From Rhodocyclales bacterium (GTDB lineage: Bacteria > Pseudomonadota > Gammaproteobacteria > Burkholderiales > Rhodocyclaceae), in NCBI GenBank assembly GCA_028292505.1, contig JAQGMF010000013.1, forward strand, positions 100,025 to 147,932: 47,908 bases of DNA, given 5' to 3'. This document shows, in pieces, positions 20,016 to 28,930 of the stretch. The position numbers and the translations under genes are program-made. The notes beneath the pieces are model-generated. The model had not been told where the DNA came from, searched no databases, and worked only from the letters and a program-made list of their open reading frames with translations. Positions within the stretch are counted from its first letter, which is position 1, and the number at the start of each line of letters is the position of its first letter.

Positions 20016-20753
20016 ATGCAACTCAAACACGTACCCCCAATATCTACCAAGTACTGGTGCGCGCTTATTTGCGCCAGCATATTCGGAGCAAATACGGGTG
20101 ATTTTTTTGCTGGCGTACTAAAACTTGGGCATCTTGCTGGACTACCAATTCTTGCTGCGCTTTTCGCGATCACAGTACTCATCGAAAAGCGTGACCACGC
20201 CAAAAATTTTGCTTACTTCTGGATCGTAATCGTTATTGTGCGAACCGCGGCCACCAATCTCGGTGACGTTTCCCACGACCTCAAGCTGCAAGCACCTAAG
20301 GTCATCGCAGGTCTGGCGGTTGTACTTTTGACGACCATTGTCGCCTGGAGAACCGTCTATACGAATAGGATAAAGGCGGGACAAGATTCGTCTCCCGGCA
20401 TCGTCGTTACAAATCCTGTTTACTGGTTTTCAATGCTCATGGCGGGAACGCTTGGCACTGTAATTGGCGACTATTTTTCGTTCGGTCTCGGGTTTCGTCC
20501 ATTCAAGGCAACGATTCTGCTCGGCGGCCTCTTGGCCTTGACCTTCGTTTTGTGCAAAGCCGGGCTCAAGCGGGAGCGCACTAATATTTTCGGATATTGG
20601 CTAGCAGTGGTCTTGATTAGATCCGCAGGAACGTCAGCCGGCGACCTTCTTGCTCACAGCCCATTGCGATTGCCATTGAGTACGTTGATTTCTGGATTGT
20701 TCTTTGTGGGACTGCTGTGGCTCTGGAAGGACCGTGAAAACACCAATAGTTAG
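20016..20753 (+). CDS. Four-repeat membrane protein (COG4705/DUF347-like)
   Basis: A 245-residue integral membrane protein with about eight hydrophobic segments. It is built from four similar units, each with an aromatic-Trp start and a Gly-Asp end. Unit 1 runs KYWCALICASIFGANTGDFF, unit 2 AYFWIVIVIVRTAATNLGD, unit 3 VYWFSMLMAGTLGTVIGDYF and unit 4 GYWLAVVLIRSAGTSAGDLL. This matches the repeat pattern of the DUF347 family, of unknown function. Conserved Asp in each membrane unit suggests ion or solute handling, but that is inference. The ATG at 20016 has no strong ribosome site (AGGAACAGATTATAA lies upstream). Base composition is lower in GC than in both flanks, and the gene stands alone between two decayed segments, so it was probably acquired with the island. 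Confidence 0.8.
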   Translation: MQLKHVPPISTKYWCALICASIFGANTGDFFAGVLKLGHLAGLPILAALFAITVLIEKRDHAKNFAYFWIVIVIVRTAATNLGDVSHDLKLQAPKVIAGLAVVLLTTIVAWRTVYTNRIKAGQDSSPGIVVTNPVYWFSMLMAGTLGTVIGDYFSFGLGFRPFKATILLGGLLALTFVLCKAGLKRERTNIFGYWLAVVLIRSAGTSAGDLLAHSPLRLPLSTLISGLFFVGLLWLWKDRENTNS

Positions 20754-20984
20754 AAATGGATATGATCGAAAAGAATAAAGTCTGTCACAGAAACTTATTT
20801 TAACCATATGCATTTAAATGATTTTTGTGACAATGAAACTGATCTTTATGTCTGTCATACGCTTCTAGTCTAAGGACAACAGCATAGAGTCAGCAATATT
20901 GAGCGGACGCTCCAATGGCATCGATCCTATCTGGCACGCCCTAACTTACTGAACGCCGGCAGCACAGGTAGCGCATCCATCGGA
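20754..20984. other. AT-rich non-coding gap
   Basis: There is no gene of convincing length here. The first 120 bases are the most AT-rich stretch in the window and hold a short inverted pair, TGTCACA (20783-20789) and TGTGACA (20826-20832), 36 bp apart. It could be an operator or a chance match. No terminator, attC site or insertion-sequence end was recognised. Confidence 0.4.
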
Positions 20985-21240
20985 CTACATACTTTTGAGC
21001 CCGCCAACGTTAGCACGCGGTGTGTTGATCATCGTCGTCTTTACATCTGCATGACCGAGAAATTGCTGGAAGATACGATTGTCATAGCCTGACCGCAGCA
21101 GCGAGGTAGCAAATGAATGCCGCAAAGTGTGCAGCCGTTGCCGGTTTTGCGATGCCCGCGCGTTGCACTGCGCGCTTGAAAGCGCGCTAATGCCTGGCCG
21201 TACTTCTCAAGCGGGCGATCCCTTCCGACCAAAAAACCGG
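20985..21240 (-). pseudogene. Tyrosine recombinase remnant, integron-integrase-like
   Basis: On the minus strand the bases read [17 protein letters not shown], then [14 protein letters not shown], then [13 protein letters not shown] and a TAG at 20985. This is the C-terminal catalytic part of a tyrosine recombinase and is closest in pattern to integron integrases ([12 protein letters not shown], LGHxDVxTTMIYTHVLNRGG). The Arg-His pair and the LGH motif are present. The catalytic tyrosine of MIYTH has become Asn (AAC) and the following His is Pro. Upstream, [14 protein letters not shown] is in a different frame, so a frameshift lies near 21122. The N-terminal two thirds are missing. It cannot be active. 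It marks past site-specific recombination in this island. Confidence 0.75.
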
Positions 21241-21282
21241 ACAATAGCGGCTAAATCGTTTTGAGCGCTATTTTGGAATTCC

Positions 21283-23487
21283 ATGGAAATTAAGGTCAAC
21301 TTCCTCGACAAGCTTCGTCTTGAAGCCAAGTTCGATGACTTCACGGTGGTGTCCGATCAACCTATTCGCTACAAGGGCGACGGTTCGGCGCCGGGTCCGT
21401 TCGATTACTTTCTGGCTTCATCAGCTTTGTGTGCGGCTTACTTTGTGAAGTTGTACTGCAACACCCGCAATATCCCTACCGAAAACATCCGCCTGTCGCA
21501 GAACAATATTGTTGATCCGGAAAATCGCTACAAGCAGATTTTCAAGATTCAGGTCGAGTTGCCGGCGGACATGTCTGCCAAGGACCGCCAAGGTATTCTG
21601 CGTTCCATCGATCGTTGTACGGTGAAAAAGGCGGTGCAGGCCGGACCTGATTTTGTGATCGAGGAGGTGGAAAATCTGGATGCCGATGCGCAGGCCTTGC
21701 TGATGCCGAATTCGGATCCAGAAGCGAGGACCTGTATCGCCGGCAAGGATCTGCCGCTGGAGCAAACCATCGCCAATATGTCGGGCGTTCTGGCGAGCCT
21801 GGGCATGAAGATCGAAATCGCTTCGTGGCGCAATATTGTTCCCAATGTATGGTCATTGCATATCCGCGATGCGCACTCGCCGATGTGTTTTACCAATGGC
21901 AAGGGCGCGACCAAAGAAAGCGCGTTGGCGTCGGCCTTGGGCGAATTTATCGAGCGTGCGAATTGCAACCACTTCTACAACGACCAGTTCTGGGGCGAAG
22001 ACATCTCCAACGCAGTGTTTGTGCACTACCCGAACGAGCGCTGGTTCAAGCCTGGTCGTAAAGACGCGCTACCGGCGGAAATGCTGGATGAATACTGCCT
22101 GCGTATTTACAACGCCGATGGTGAGTTACGCGGCTCGCATCTGTACGACACCAACTCCGGCAATGTGCAGCGCGGCATCTGTTCGCTGCCGTATGTTCGT
22201 CAGTCGGACGGCAAGGTGGTGTATTTCCCGTCGAACCTGATCGACAACCTGTTCCTCAGCAATGGCATGAGTGCCGGGAATACGCTGGCCGAAGCGCAGG
22301 TGCAATGCCTGTCGGAAATCTTCGAGCGGGCGGTAAAACGCGAGATTCTCGAAGGTGAAATAGCGCTGCCTGATGTGCCGCAGGAAGTCCTGGCGAAATA
22401 TCCCGGCATCCTGGCCGGCATTCGGGGATTGGAAGAGCAAGGCTTTCCGGTGCTGGTGAAGGATGCGTCGCTGGGCGGGAAGTACCCGGTAATGTGCGTC
22501 ACCCTGACGAACCCGCGTACTGGCGGCGTATTTGCATCGTTCGGGGCGCACCCAAGCTTTGAGGTGGCGCTGGAACGCAGTCTTACGGAATTGCTGCAGG
22601 GTCGCAGTTTTGAAGGCCTGAACGATTTACCCCGGCCCACCTTTGAAAGTAACGCGGTGACTGAGCCGAATAATTTTGTTGAGCACTTCATTGATTCCAG
22701 CGGCATAGTGTCGTGGCGCTTTTTCAGCGCCAAAGCCGATTTCGATTTTGTCGAGTGGGATTTTTCTGGCCAGGGTCAGAACACCAATGCCGAGGAAGCC
22801 GCGGTGTTGTTCGGCATTCTCGAAGACTTGGGCAAAGAAGTGTACATGGCGGTGTATGACGACTTAGGTGCAATGGCCTGCCGCATTCTGGTCCCGGGTT
22901 ATTCGGAAGTTTATCCGGTAGAGGATTTGATCTGGGATAACACCAACAAAGCACTGTTGTTCCGCGCTGATATCTTGAACTTGCATCGCCTGGACGATGC
23001 CGGCCTCGACGCGCTGCTTGAACGTTTAGAAAATAGTGAGCTGGATGATTACACCGATATCATCACATTGATCGGCATCGAGTTTGACGAGAATACTGCC
23101 TGGGGTCAGTTAACAATTCAGGAATTGAAGCTGCTGATTAATCTCGCCTTGAAGCAATTTGATGCGGCGCAAGAGCTGGTGGGAGCCTTCCTTCAATATA
23201 ACGAAAACACGGTCGAGCGCGGATTGTTTTATCAGGCCTTGAATGTGGTGCTGGCGGTGCTGCTGGACGACGGCTTGGAGCTAGAGCATTACGCGGTTAA
23301 TTTCCGCCGGATGTTTGGCGACGCGCAGATGAACGCGGTAATGGGGTCAGTGGACGGCAGTGTGCGCTTCTTCGGCTTAACACCGACCAGTATGAAACTG
23401 GAGGGGCTCGACAGGCACCGGCGCCTGATCGACAGCTACAAAAAACTGCATTCCGCGCGGGCCAATGTGGCGGCTTTATCCGTTTAA
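21283..23487 (+). CDS. OsmC-YcaO fusion protein
   Basis: A 734-residue two-domain protein. Residues 1-135 form an OsmC/Ohr-like domain (RYKGDGSAPGPFDYFLASSALCAAYFVKLY, then VELPADMS and IDRCTVKKAV, with Cys at the positions expected for redox-active residues). Residues 160-600 form a YcaO domain with ATP-binding patches: TKESALASALGEFIERANCN, AEAQVQCLSEIFERAVKREI and EVALERSLTELLQGR. The C-terminal 130 residues are helical, as in E. coli YcaO, and lack the PxPxP tail of azoline synthetases. YcaO enzymes activate amide backbones with ATP. E. coli YcaO is linked to RimO-dependent methylthiolation of ribosomal protein S12, and OsmC domains handle peroxide or thiol chemistry. No peptide substrate or partner enzyme is encoded nearby. 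The gene has lower GC and different codon choice than its right-hand neighbours. Confidence 0.92.
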   Translation: MEIKVNFLDKLRLEAKFDDFTVVSDQPIRYKGDGSAPGPFDYFLASSALCAAYFVKLYCNTRNIPTENIRLSQNNIVDPENRYKQIFKIQVELPADMSAKDRQGILRSIDRCTVKKAVQAGPDFVIEEVENLDADAQALLMPNSDPEARTCIAGKDLPLEQTIANMSGVLASLGMKIEIASWRNIVPNVWSLHIRDAHSPMCFTNGKGATKESALASALGEFIERANCNHFYNDQFWGEDISNAVFVHYPNERWFKPGRKDALPAEMLDEYCLRIYNADGELRGSHLYDTNSGNVQRGICSLPYVRQSDGKVVYFPSNLIDNLFLSNGMSAGNTLAEAQVQCLSEIFERAVKREILEGEIALPDVPQEVLAKYPGILAGIRGLEEQGFPVLVKDASLGGKYPVMCVTLTNPRTGGVFASFGAHPSFEVALERSLTELLQGRSFEGLNDLPRPTFESNAVTEPNNFVEHFIDSSGIVSWRFFSAKADFDFVEWDFSGQGQNTNAEEAAVLFGILEDLGKEVYMAVYDDLGAMACRILVPGYSEVYPVEDLIWDNTNKALLFRADILNLHRLDDAGLDALLERLENSELDDYTDIITLIGIEFDENTAWGQLTIQELKLLINLALKQFDAAQELVGAFLQYNENTVERGLFYQALNVVLAVLLDDGLELEHYAVNFRRMFGDAQMNAVMGSVDGSVRFFGLTPTSMKLEGLDRHRRLIDSYKKLHSARANVAALSV

Positions 23488-23618
23488 GGTTGCGAGTCAT
23501 GGCAGGATCAACCACCAGAGTTACCGGGTTGCTCCGAGAAGCCGCTCACTGGAGCGTGAGATCGCGAGTCAGCAGAGGATACGAAACGCAGGATCAGCGC
23601 CGCTTTGTTGCGAGTGAC

Positions 23619-24872
23619 TTACCGGTTCGCGAGCTCGATCAGCGCTGCGGTCAACACGCGCGCACCGGCCGCTAAATCTGCTGGCGCGGCGTTCTCCGCT
23701 TCGTTATGCGAAATGCCTTTTTCGCACGGCACGAAAATCATCGCAGTGGGGCAGACGCGCGCCATGTACATCGCGTCATGGCTTGCGCCCGAAGCGAGGC
23801 GCATGTGCGGCAGTTCGAGTTTTGTGGCGGCGTTTTCGATGGCGCCGGCAACTTGTGCATCGAACGCGCACGGATTGTCGTGCAGCGTCGGCGTCACTTT
23901 GACTTCGCAGAACTGCGCCGCCTTGCGGGCGAGCGCCTCGACGGCGTCGCCGAGTCGCGTCACGGTTTTCAAATCCGGATGGCGGATATCGACCGAAAAC
24001 AGCACGTGGCTCGCAACCGAGTTCGGCGAGTTCGGCGTCACGAGCATGCGGCCGACCGTGAAACGCGTGACGTCCTGCGCATCGCGAGTGAGTTCCGTGA
24101 GTGCGTTGATAATTGCGATGGCATCGCGCACGGCGTCCTTGCGGAGTGCTAACGGCGTCGTGCCTGCGTGATCGGTTTTGCCGAACACTTCGATATTGAA
24201 CCAGCGTAAACCCTGGATGCCGGTGACGACGCCGATCGTCTTTTTCGCATTTTCGAGCAGCGGACCCTGTTCGATATGCGCTTCGATGTAGCCGGCCGCC
24301 GGCGATTTGAATTCGCGCGGCTTGACCTGCGGCGTCGCGGCGAGCGTTTCTGCAAGCGCATCCTTGAGCCTGATGCCTTCGTTGTCGGTTACTTCGAGCA
24401 CGTCATTCAGAGGTCGCGCGCCGGTGAACACGATCGAACCCATTGTGCAGGGCGCGAAGCGGCCGCCTTCTTCATTGGTCCACGCGACGACTTCGACCGG
24501 CCGGCGCGTGGTAACACCCGCTTCGTCCATCGCCTCGAGCGCTTCGAAGCCGGCGAGCACGCCGTAAATGCCGTCGAAGCGGCCGCCGCGCGGCTGGGTA
24601 TCCATATGACTGCCGGTCATTACCGGTTCGGCATTTGGATCGGTGCCGGCGCGGCGCAGGAAGAGATTGCCGATGCCGTCGGCGCTAATGGCGTAGTTGC
24701 GCTTCGCCGCCCATGACAGCAGCAGCTTGCGCGCGACGATGTCTTCCTTCGACAGCGCGGCGCGATTTACGCCGTTGCCGGGAATCGCGCCGATCTGCGC
24801 CATCTCCGAATGGCGCTGCCACAGGCGTTGTTCGTTGACGCGGTTAGCCGCATCGCGGGCGTCTTCTCTCAT
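23619..24872 (-). CDS. Zn-dependent amidohydrolase (hydantoinase/carbamoylase family)
   Basis: A 417-residue M20-type hydrolase of the N-carbamoyl-L-amino-acid hydrolase / allantoate amidohydrolase group, which cleaves N-carbamoyl or ureido amides. Metal-ligand regions are visible: GSHMDTQPRGGRFDGIYGVL (His and Asp), AWTNEEGGRFAPCTMGS (Glu), IEAHIEQGPLLE (His) and ISHNEAE (His). The dimerisation segment contains GKTDHAGTTPLALRKDA, and SGASHDAMYMA lies late in the sequence, as is typical. The start at ATG 24872 gives a normal length. It is the last gene of a seven-gene leftward operon, 10 bp after the acyl-CoA synthetase gene. A carbamoylated or amide-bearing compound may be part of the pathway, but the exact substrate is unknown. 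Confidence 0.93.
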   Translation of the reverse strand: MREDARDAANRVNEQRLWQRHSEMAQIGAIPGNGVNRAALSKEDIVARKLLLSWAAKRNYAISADGIGNLFLRRAGTDPNAEPVMTGSHMDTQPRGGRFDGIYGVLAGFEALEAMDEAGVTTRRPVEVVAWTNEEGGRFAPCTMGSIVFTGARPLNDVLEVTDNEGIRLKDALAETLAATPQVKPREFKSPAAGYIEAHIEQGPLLENAKKTIGVVTGIQGLRWFNIEVFGKTDHAGTTPLALRKDAVRDAIAIINALTELTRDAQDVTRFTVGRMLVTPNSPNSVASHVLFSVDIRHPDLKTVTRLGDAVEALARKAAQFCEVKVTPTLHDNPCAFDAQVAGAIENAATKLELPHMRLASGASHDAMYMARVCPTAMIFVPCEKGISHNEAENAAPADLAAGARVLTAALIELANR

Positions 24873-24882
24873 CGGCTTGGCC

Positions 24883-26469
24883 TCATGCTCCAGGTTGCAC
24901 GTTCAGTGCGGCGTGCGCGATTTCGCGCAATTTCGCTTTCTGTACTTTATTTCCATTAGCGCTCGGCGTGAAAGGAAATGCGTCAATCGGCAGTATCGCA
25001 TCCGGCACCTTGTATTTGGCGATGCGCTGCGCGCAGTGAGCGATGATGGCCGGCGCGTCGAGCGCTGCGCCGTTGCGCGCAATGACGAATGCAACCGGCC
25101 GCGTGCCGCGCGGGCCGTCGATGCCGACGACCTGGCTCGCGGCGACGGCGGGGTGCGCGTCGAGCACCGCCTCGATTTCGAGCGGATTGACGAGGAAGCC
25201 GGCAAGCCGCAAGACATCGCCCATGCGCGAGTGATACACGAACGTGTTGTCCGCCGTCGTGTAGCCCAGATCGCCGCTCTTCAGGAAGCCGTCCGTCGTG
25301 AATGCGCCGGCCGTCGCTTCGGCGTTGGCGAAGTATTCGGCCATCATGCTCGGCACCTTGAACTCGAGCTCGCCGCTCGTGTTGTGCGGCAACAATGCAC
25401 CGCTCGCCGGGTCGCGTGCACGCACGCGCGCATCGGCTGCGACCAGCGTACCGCCGCCGAGCTCGCGCGTCTCGGGCGGCTCATCGATGCCACGTAGGCA
25501 CAGCATGCCTTGCACTTCGCTCATGCCATAGACGCCAACCAGGCGCAGACCGCGTTTTTCGGCGGGCGCCGCCTGGCCAGTGCGTGCACCGATCACCATG
25601 CGCACGCTCGGATACGGGATGGGCTCACTGCTTACAGCAAGAAGTTGGGCGACGATGTCGCCGACCGCGGCAAAGTGCGTAATGCGATGTTCGTTGAGCG
25701 CATGCGCGGCAGCCTGCGCTTCGAACGTCGGCAGCATGACGAGCGGCCGCCCGGCGGCGAGAGTCGCCGTCGCATTGCACAGGCCGAACACGCCGCACAA
25801 CGGCACGGTCAGCAACGTTTTTGCGTCTGCAGCGTCGAAGCCGAACCCGCGCGTCATGTCGATCGCGTGGCGCGTAATCGATGCCTGGTTATGCAGCACA
25901 AACTTCGGTGCGCGCGTAGTGCCTGAGGTCGTGAAGATCACGCAGCCCGCATCGGGCCGCGCGTGCGATTCGTGCAACTCGGGCTTCGCGGCAAGCGAGC
26001 GATAGCGCACGACGGGCCGCCCGAGCAGTGGTTCGGCTTCGAACGCGTCGCCGCTTTCGTCATACGCGACGAGCGTTTCCAGATTTGCCAGCGCATCAAC
26101 GGGGACGTTGCGCAGAATGCCGGCGAAATCGATGTGCCTGAAATCAGGCCAGAACACGAGGACTTTCGCACCCGAGCGGCCGACGATATCCGCCACTTCG
26201 GTGCTCTTGAAGCGCGTGTTGACCGTCACGACGACTGCGCCCAATTGCGCGCAAGCAAAAAAGCACGCGAGCCACGCCGGCACGTTCGGTAGCCACAGCG
26301 CGACACGATCGCCTGGCTTTACGCCGAGGCTCGCCAGTCCCTGCGCGACGCGGCGGCTTTCGGCGGCGAGCGCGCGATAGGTGATTAGCTGATTCGCGTA
26401 GACCAGCGCGGTTTCGGCGCCATGCGCTTTTTCGCACTTCGCGAGAAACTCAGTCAGTGACGCGGACAT
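24883..26469 (-). CDS. Acyl-CoA synthetase (AMP-forming)
   Basis: ANL-superfamily ligase that activates a carboxylic acid with ATP and joins it to CoA. The 528-residue protein starts at ATG 26469. Motifs are the P-loop-like CVIFTTSGTTRAPKFVLHNQ, VGVYGMSEVQGM (core A5), FLKSGDLGYTTADN with the ATP-ribose Asp, HSRMGDVLRLAGFLVNPLEI as the hinge region, and the catalytic Lys near the end in NGNKVQKAKLRE. The hinge has RLAGF where most family members have KxxGxxI, a small departure. It sits between the Bug receptor gene (18 bp gap) and the amidohydrolase, so it probably activates the acid brought in by this uptake system. The acid is not identifiable. Confidence 0.93.
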   Translation of the reverse strand: MSASLTEFLAKCEKAHGAETALVYANQLITYRALAAESRRVAQGLASLGVKPGDRVALWLPNVPAWLACFFACAQLGAVVVTVNTRFKSTEVADIVGRSGAKVLVFWPDFRHIDFAGILRNVPVDALANLETLVAYDESGDAFEAEPLLGRPVVRYRSLAAKPELHESHARPDAGCVIFTTSGTTRAPKFVLHNQASITRHAIDMTRGFGFDAADAKTLLTVPLCGVFGLCNATATLAAGRPLVMLPTFEAQAAAHALNEHRITHFAAVGDIVAQLLAVSSEPIPYPSVRMVIGARTGQAAPAEKRGLRLVGVYGMSEVQGMLCLRGIDEPPETRELGGGTLVAADARVRARDPASGALLPHNTSGELEFKVPSMMAEYFANAEATAGAFTTDGFLKSGDLGYTTADNTFVYHSRMGDVLRLAGFLVNPLEIEAVLDAHPAVAASQVVGIDGPRGTRPVAFVIARNGAALDAPAIIAHCAQRIAKYKVPDAILPIDAFPFTPSANGNKVQKAKLREIAHAALNVQPGA

Positions 26470-26487
26470 GGCGGGCGGGCGAGCCGG

Positions 26488-27441
26488 TCACTCGCCGCGA
26501 ATGCCGGCCTGCTTGATGACCTTCGCCCATTTTTCGCGTTCGTTCTTCATGTGGGCGGTAACCGCCTGCGGTGTGCCGCCCGCCGCTTCGGCGCCGTCGT
26601 TCGTGAAACGCTGGATGATGTCCGGATACTGCAGCGATTTATTCACTTCGCGGTTGAGCTTGTCGATGATCGGTTTCGGCGTGCCGGCCGGCGCCAGCAT
26701 CGCGTACCACTGGTTGACGACGAAGCCCGGCACGCCGGATTCAATCACGGTCGGCAGATCAGGCAGCGCTTTCGCGCGCCGCTCGCCGGTTACCGCCAGC
26801 GCGCGCAGGCGCCCTGCCTGCAGGAGCGGCATCGCCGAAATGCTGCTCGCGAAAATGAGCTGAATCTGGCCGCCGAGCAGATCAGGATAAGCCGCGCCGA
26901 TACCGCGATAGGGCACGTGCGTCATCGGCGCGCCGGTCATTGATTTGAAGAGTTCGGTCATGAGGTGAATCAGACTGCCGTTGCCCGACGAGGCGAAATT
27001 GAGCTTGCTCGGATTCGCTTTCGCATAGGCGATCAATTCGGCGACCGATTTCACCGGCACGTTCGGATTGACGACGATCACGTACGGCTGCGTCGTGACC
27101 TGCACGACCGGTGCGAAATCGCGCGCCATGTCGTACTTCGCCTTGTACATGAGCGGGTAGATCAAGCTCGTTGCGCTCATCATGAGCAGCGTGTAGCCGT
27201 CGGGCGTTGAATGCGACACGGTCTCGACGCCGATCACGCCGCCGCCGCCGCTGCGGTTGTCGACGACGACCGACTGGCCCATGCTTTCAGTCAGTTTCTG
27301 CGCGACGCCGCGCGCAATCGTGTCCATGCCGCCGGCGGGGGCAAGCGGCACGATCAGGCGAATCGGCCGCGACGGATAATCCTGCGCGCCGGCGCCACAC
27401 GCGCACAGCAAGGCAACCGCCGCTATGAATGTCCTCGACAT
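26488..27441 (-). CDS. Bug/TctC-type periplasmic solute receptor 1
   Basis: A 317-residue solute-binding protein of the Bug (TctC) family, which is greatly expanded in Burkholderiales and binds mostly carboxylates. The signal peptide MSRTFIAAVALLCACGAGAQ is followed by the family opening YPSRPIRLIVPLAPAGGMDT. Later blocks are VVDNRSGGGGVIGVETV, STPDGYTLLMMS, NFASSGNGSLIHLMTELFKS, VPYRGIGAAYPDLLGGQIQL and LRALAVTGERR. It lies within the leftward operon, 15 bp after the MmgE/PrpD gene. The TctA and TctB membrane proteins of a tripartite tricarboxylate transporter are not encoded in this window, so it must use a distant permease or act as a sensor-type receptor. Confidence 0.95.
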   Translation of the reverse strand: MSRTFIAAVALLCACGAGAQDYPSRPIRLIVPLAPAGGMDTIARGVAQKLTESMGQSVVVDNRSGGGGVIGVETVSHSTPDGYTLLMMSATSLIYPLMYKAKYDMARDFAPVVQVTTQPYVIVVNPNVPVKSVAELIAYAKANPSKLNFASSGNGSLIHLMTELFKSMTGAPMTHVPYRGIGAAYPDLLGGQIQLIFASSISAMPLLQAGRLRALAVTGERRAKALPDLPTVIESGVPGFVVNQWYAMLAPAGTPKPIIDKLNREVNKSLQYPDIIQRFTNDGAEAAGGTPQAVTAHMKNEREKWAKVIKQAGIRGE

Positions 27442-27456
27442 GGCGAACCGGGCCCT

Positions 27457-28860
27457 TTATGCCTTCGTGAGCAAACGCGCGATTTCCGACGCGTCCTTGA
27501 GCGTTTCGAGTTTGAGCATCGCGTCGCGCAGTTTCTCGACCTGCGCTTTGGCCAGCGCTTTGGCCGCGAGCTTCTCGAACTTCTCGCACACTTCGGCTTC
27601 GGACGCGAAATTGTTTTCGTTGCCGCGTCCCGCTTCGACCGTGCGCTCCATGCGCGTGCCGTCGTTCAGAAACACTTCGACGCGCACCATGTGGCGGAAC
27701 TTGGAACCTTTGGCGGTAATCGCATCGTCGTGCTTTACCGAAACCTTTTCAGCATGCTTCATACGCAGCGGGTCGGCGACTTTGTCTTCGGTGAACTGAT
27801 TGACGAAACAATCGCCGTCGAGTAACCAGGTCGCAACGCAATAGGGCAGGTTCAGTTGCGCGGAGGTAAGGCCCTGCGGCACATACTTCCAACCGACGTG
27901 GTCCATCGTGACCTGCGAACCGTGCACGACGATGCTTTTGACGTCGTCCGCGCCGAACGGGCGCTCCTGCTGCATGAGGCGAATGGCGTCGAGTGTCGTG
28001 TGGTTGCTGCCGACGCACGAATAAAACTTCAACGCCACCCCCATCGTCTGCCAGACTGTGCCGAAGTCCTTGGTGAGTTCTTCCAGCTTGAAGCGGTCGG
28101 TCGAGCGCGAAAACGTCGTGCAGAAGCCGCCGTATTCGCTTTCGAGCACGTTGACGATGCCGGTGAACCCGGCATCCGCGAACAGCGCGCCGTAAAGCCC
28201 GCTTTGCGATGAGCGTCCTGCATGCATGCGCTTGACCATCGCGCCGTACTGCGCCGCCATCAGGCCTGCCGCCTGCGTGCCGGCGATACCGAGCGCGTGC
28301 ACCGTTTTGTCGACGTCGAGTTTCAGTCCGCGTGCAGCACCTGCCGCCGCCGAGAACACGCCGAGCGTCGCACCCGAGTGCCAGCCTTGCGCAATGTGCT
28401 CGGGGCCCATGCAAATACCGACGCGCGGTCCGATTTCGTAGCCAGCAACCGCCGCCGCCAGGAATTCCTTGCCGTTCATGCCGGGCCGCATTTCCGTAAT
28501 CGAGATCAGCGCCGGCAGCACAACGGCGCCGACATGCAGCACGCCCTGACGATGCACGTCGTCGAGTTCGAAGCCCTGCACCTGCGTGCCGTTGATGAGC
28601 GCGGCATGCGGCGCGGAAATCTTCTGCGTCGTGCCCCAGACGGAGCACGCTTTGGTCGTGTCGAGTTCGCCCAGTCGTTTCTGCAGAATGCGCGTCCACT
28701 CCAGGTCGGCGCCGTACAGCGCGCAGCCGAGCGAATCGAGCATCAGCAGCTTGATCCGGGTGAGCACGTTCGCGGGAATGTCTTCGAAGCGAAGCTTCGA
28801 TACGAACTCGGCGATGCCGCGGGTGTAACGGTTGTCATTGCTGGATTCATGTGCGGACAT
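27457..28860 (-). CDS. MmgE/PrpD family protein
   Basis: A 467-residue member of the MmgE/PrpD family, which includes 2-methylcitrate dehydratase, cis-aconitate decarboxylase and iminodisuccinate epimerase-like enzymes. Conserved blocks are KLLMLDSLGCALYGADLEW, AALINGTQVQGFELDDVHRQ, HVGAVVLPALISITEM, AAVAGYEIGPRVG, GWHSGATLGVFSAAAGAARG, GTQAAGLMAAQYGAMVKRMH and the C-terminal KHDDAITAKGSKF. ATG 28860 gives the normal length. Its operon partner, the TcuA-like flavoprotein, belongs to a family whose best-known member makes cis-aconitate from tricarballylate. A dehydratase or decarboxylase acting on a tri- or dicarboxylate would be consistent, but this is inference. The gap to the upstream crotonase gene is 70 bp and holds no recognised site. 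Confidence 0.93.
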   Translation of the reverse strand: MSAHESSNDNRYTRGIAEFVSKLRFEDIPANVLTRIKLLMLDSLGCALYGADLEWTRILQKRLGELDTTKACSVWGTTQKISAPHAALINGTQVQGFELDDVHRQGVLHVGAVVLPALISITEMRPGMNGKEFLAAAVAGYEIGPRVGICMGPEHIAQGWHSGATLGVFSAAAGAARGLKLDVDKTVHALGIAGTQAAGLMAAQYGAMVKRMHAGRSSQSGLYGALFADAGFTGIVNVLESEYGGFCTTFSRSTDRFKLEELTKDFGTVWQTMGVALKFYSCVGSNHTTLDAIRLMQQERPFGADDVKSIVVHGSQVTMDHVGWKYVPQGLTSAQLNLPYCVATWLLDGDCFVNQFTEDKVADPLRMKHAEKVSVKHDDAITAKGSKFRHMVRVEVFLNDGTRMERTVEAGRGNENNFASEAEVCEKFEKLAAKALAKAQVEKLRDAMLKLETLKDASEIARLLTKA

Positions 28861-28930
28861 CAGTCAGTGCTCCTGCGAAAGAAGTTTGAAAAGAGGGGAT
28901 GGATTTTAATGTGTTTAAGACAGGCTGCGT

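Noticed and set aside
21041..21244. A small minus-strand protein gene
   Set aside because: Its product has no family match. The recombinase motifs are in the neighbouring frame on the same strand, so this is a shadow of the relic.
20754..21282. Integron attC or attI site near the integrase relic
   Set aside because: I looked for GTTRRRY and RYYYAAC core pairs with internal palindromes and found none that fit. No cassette array is supported.
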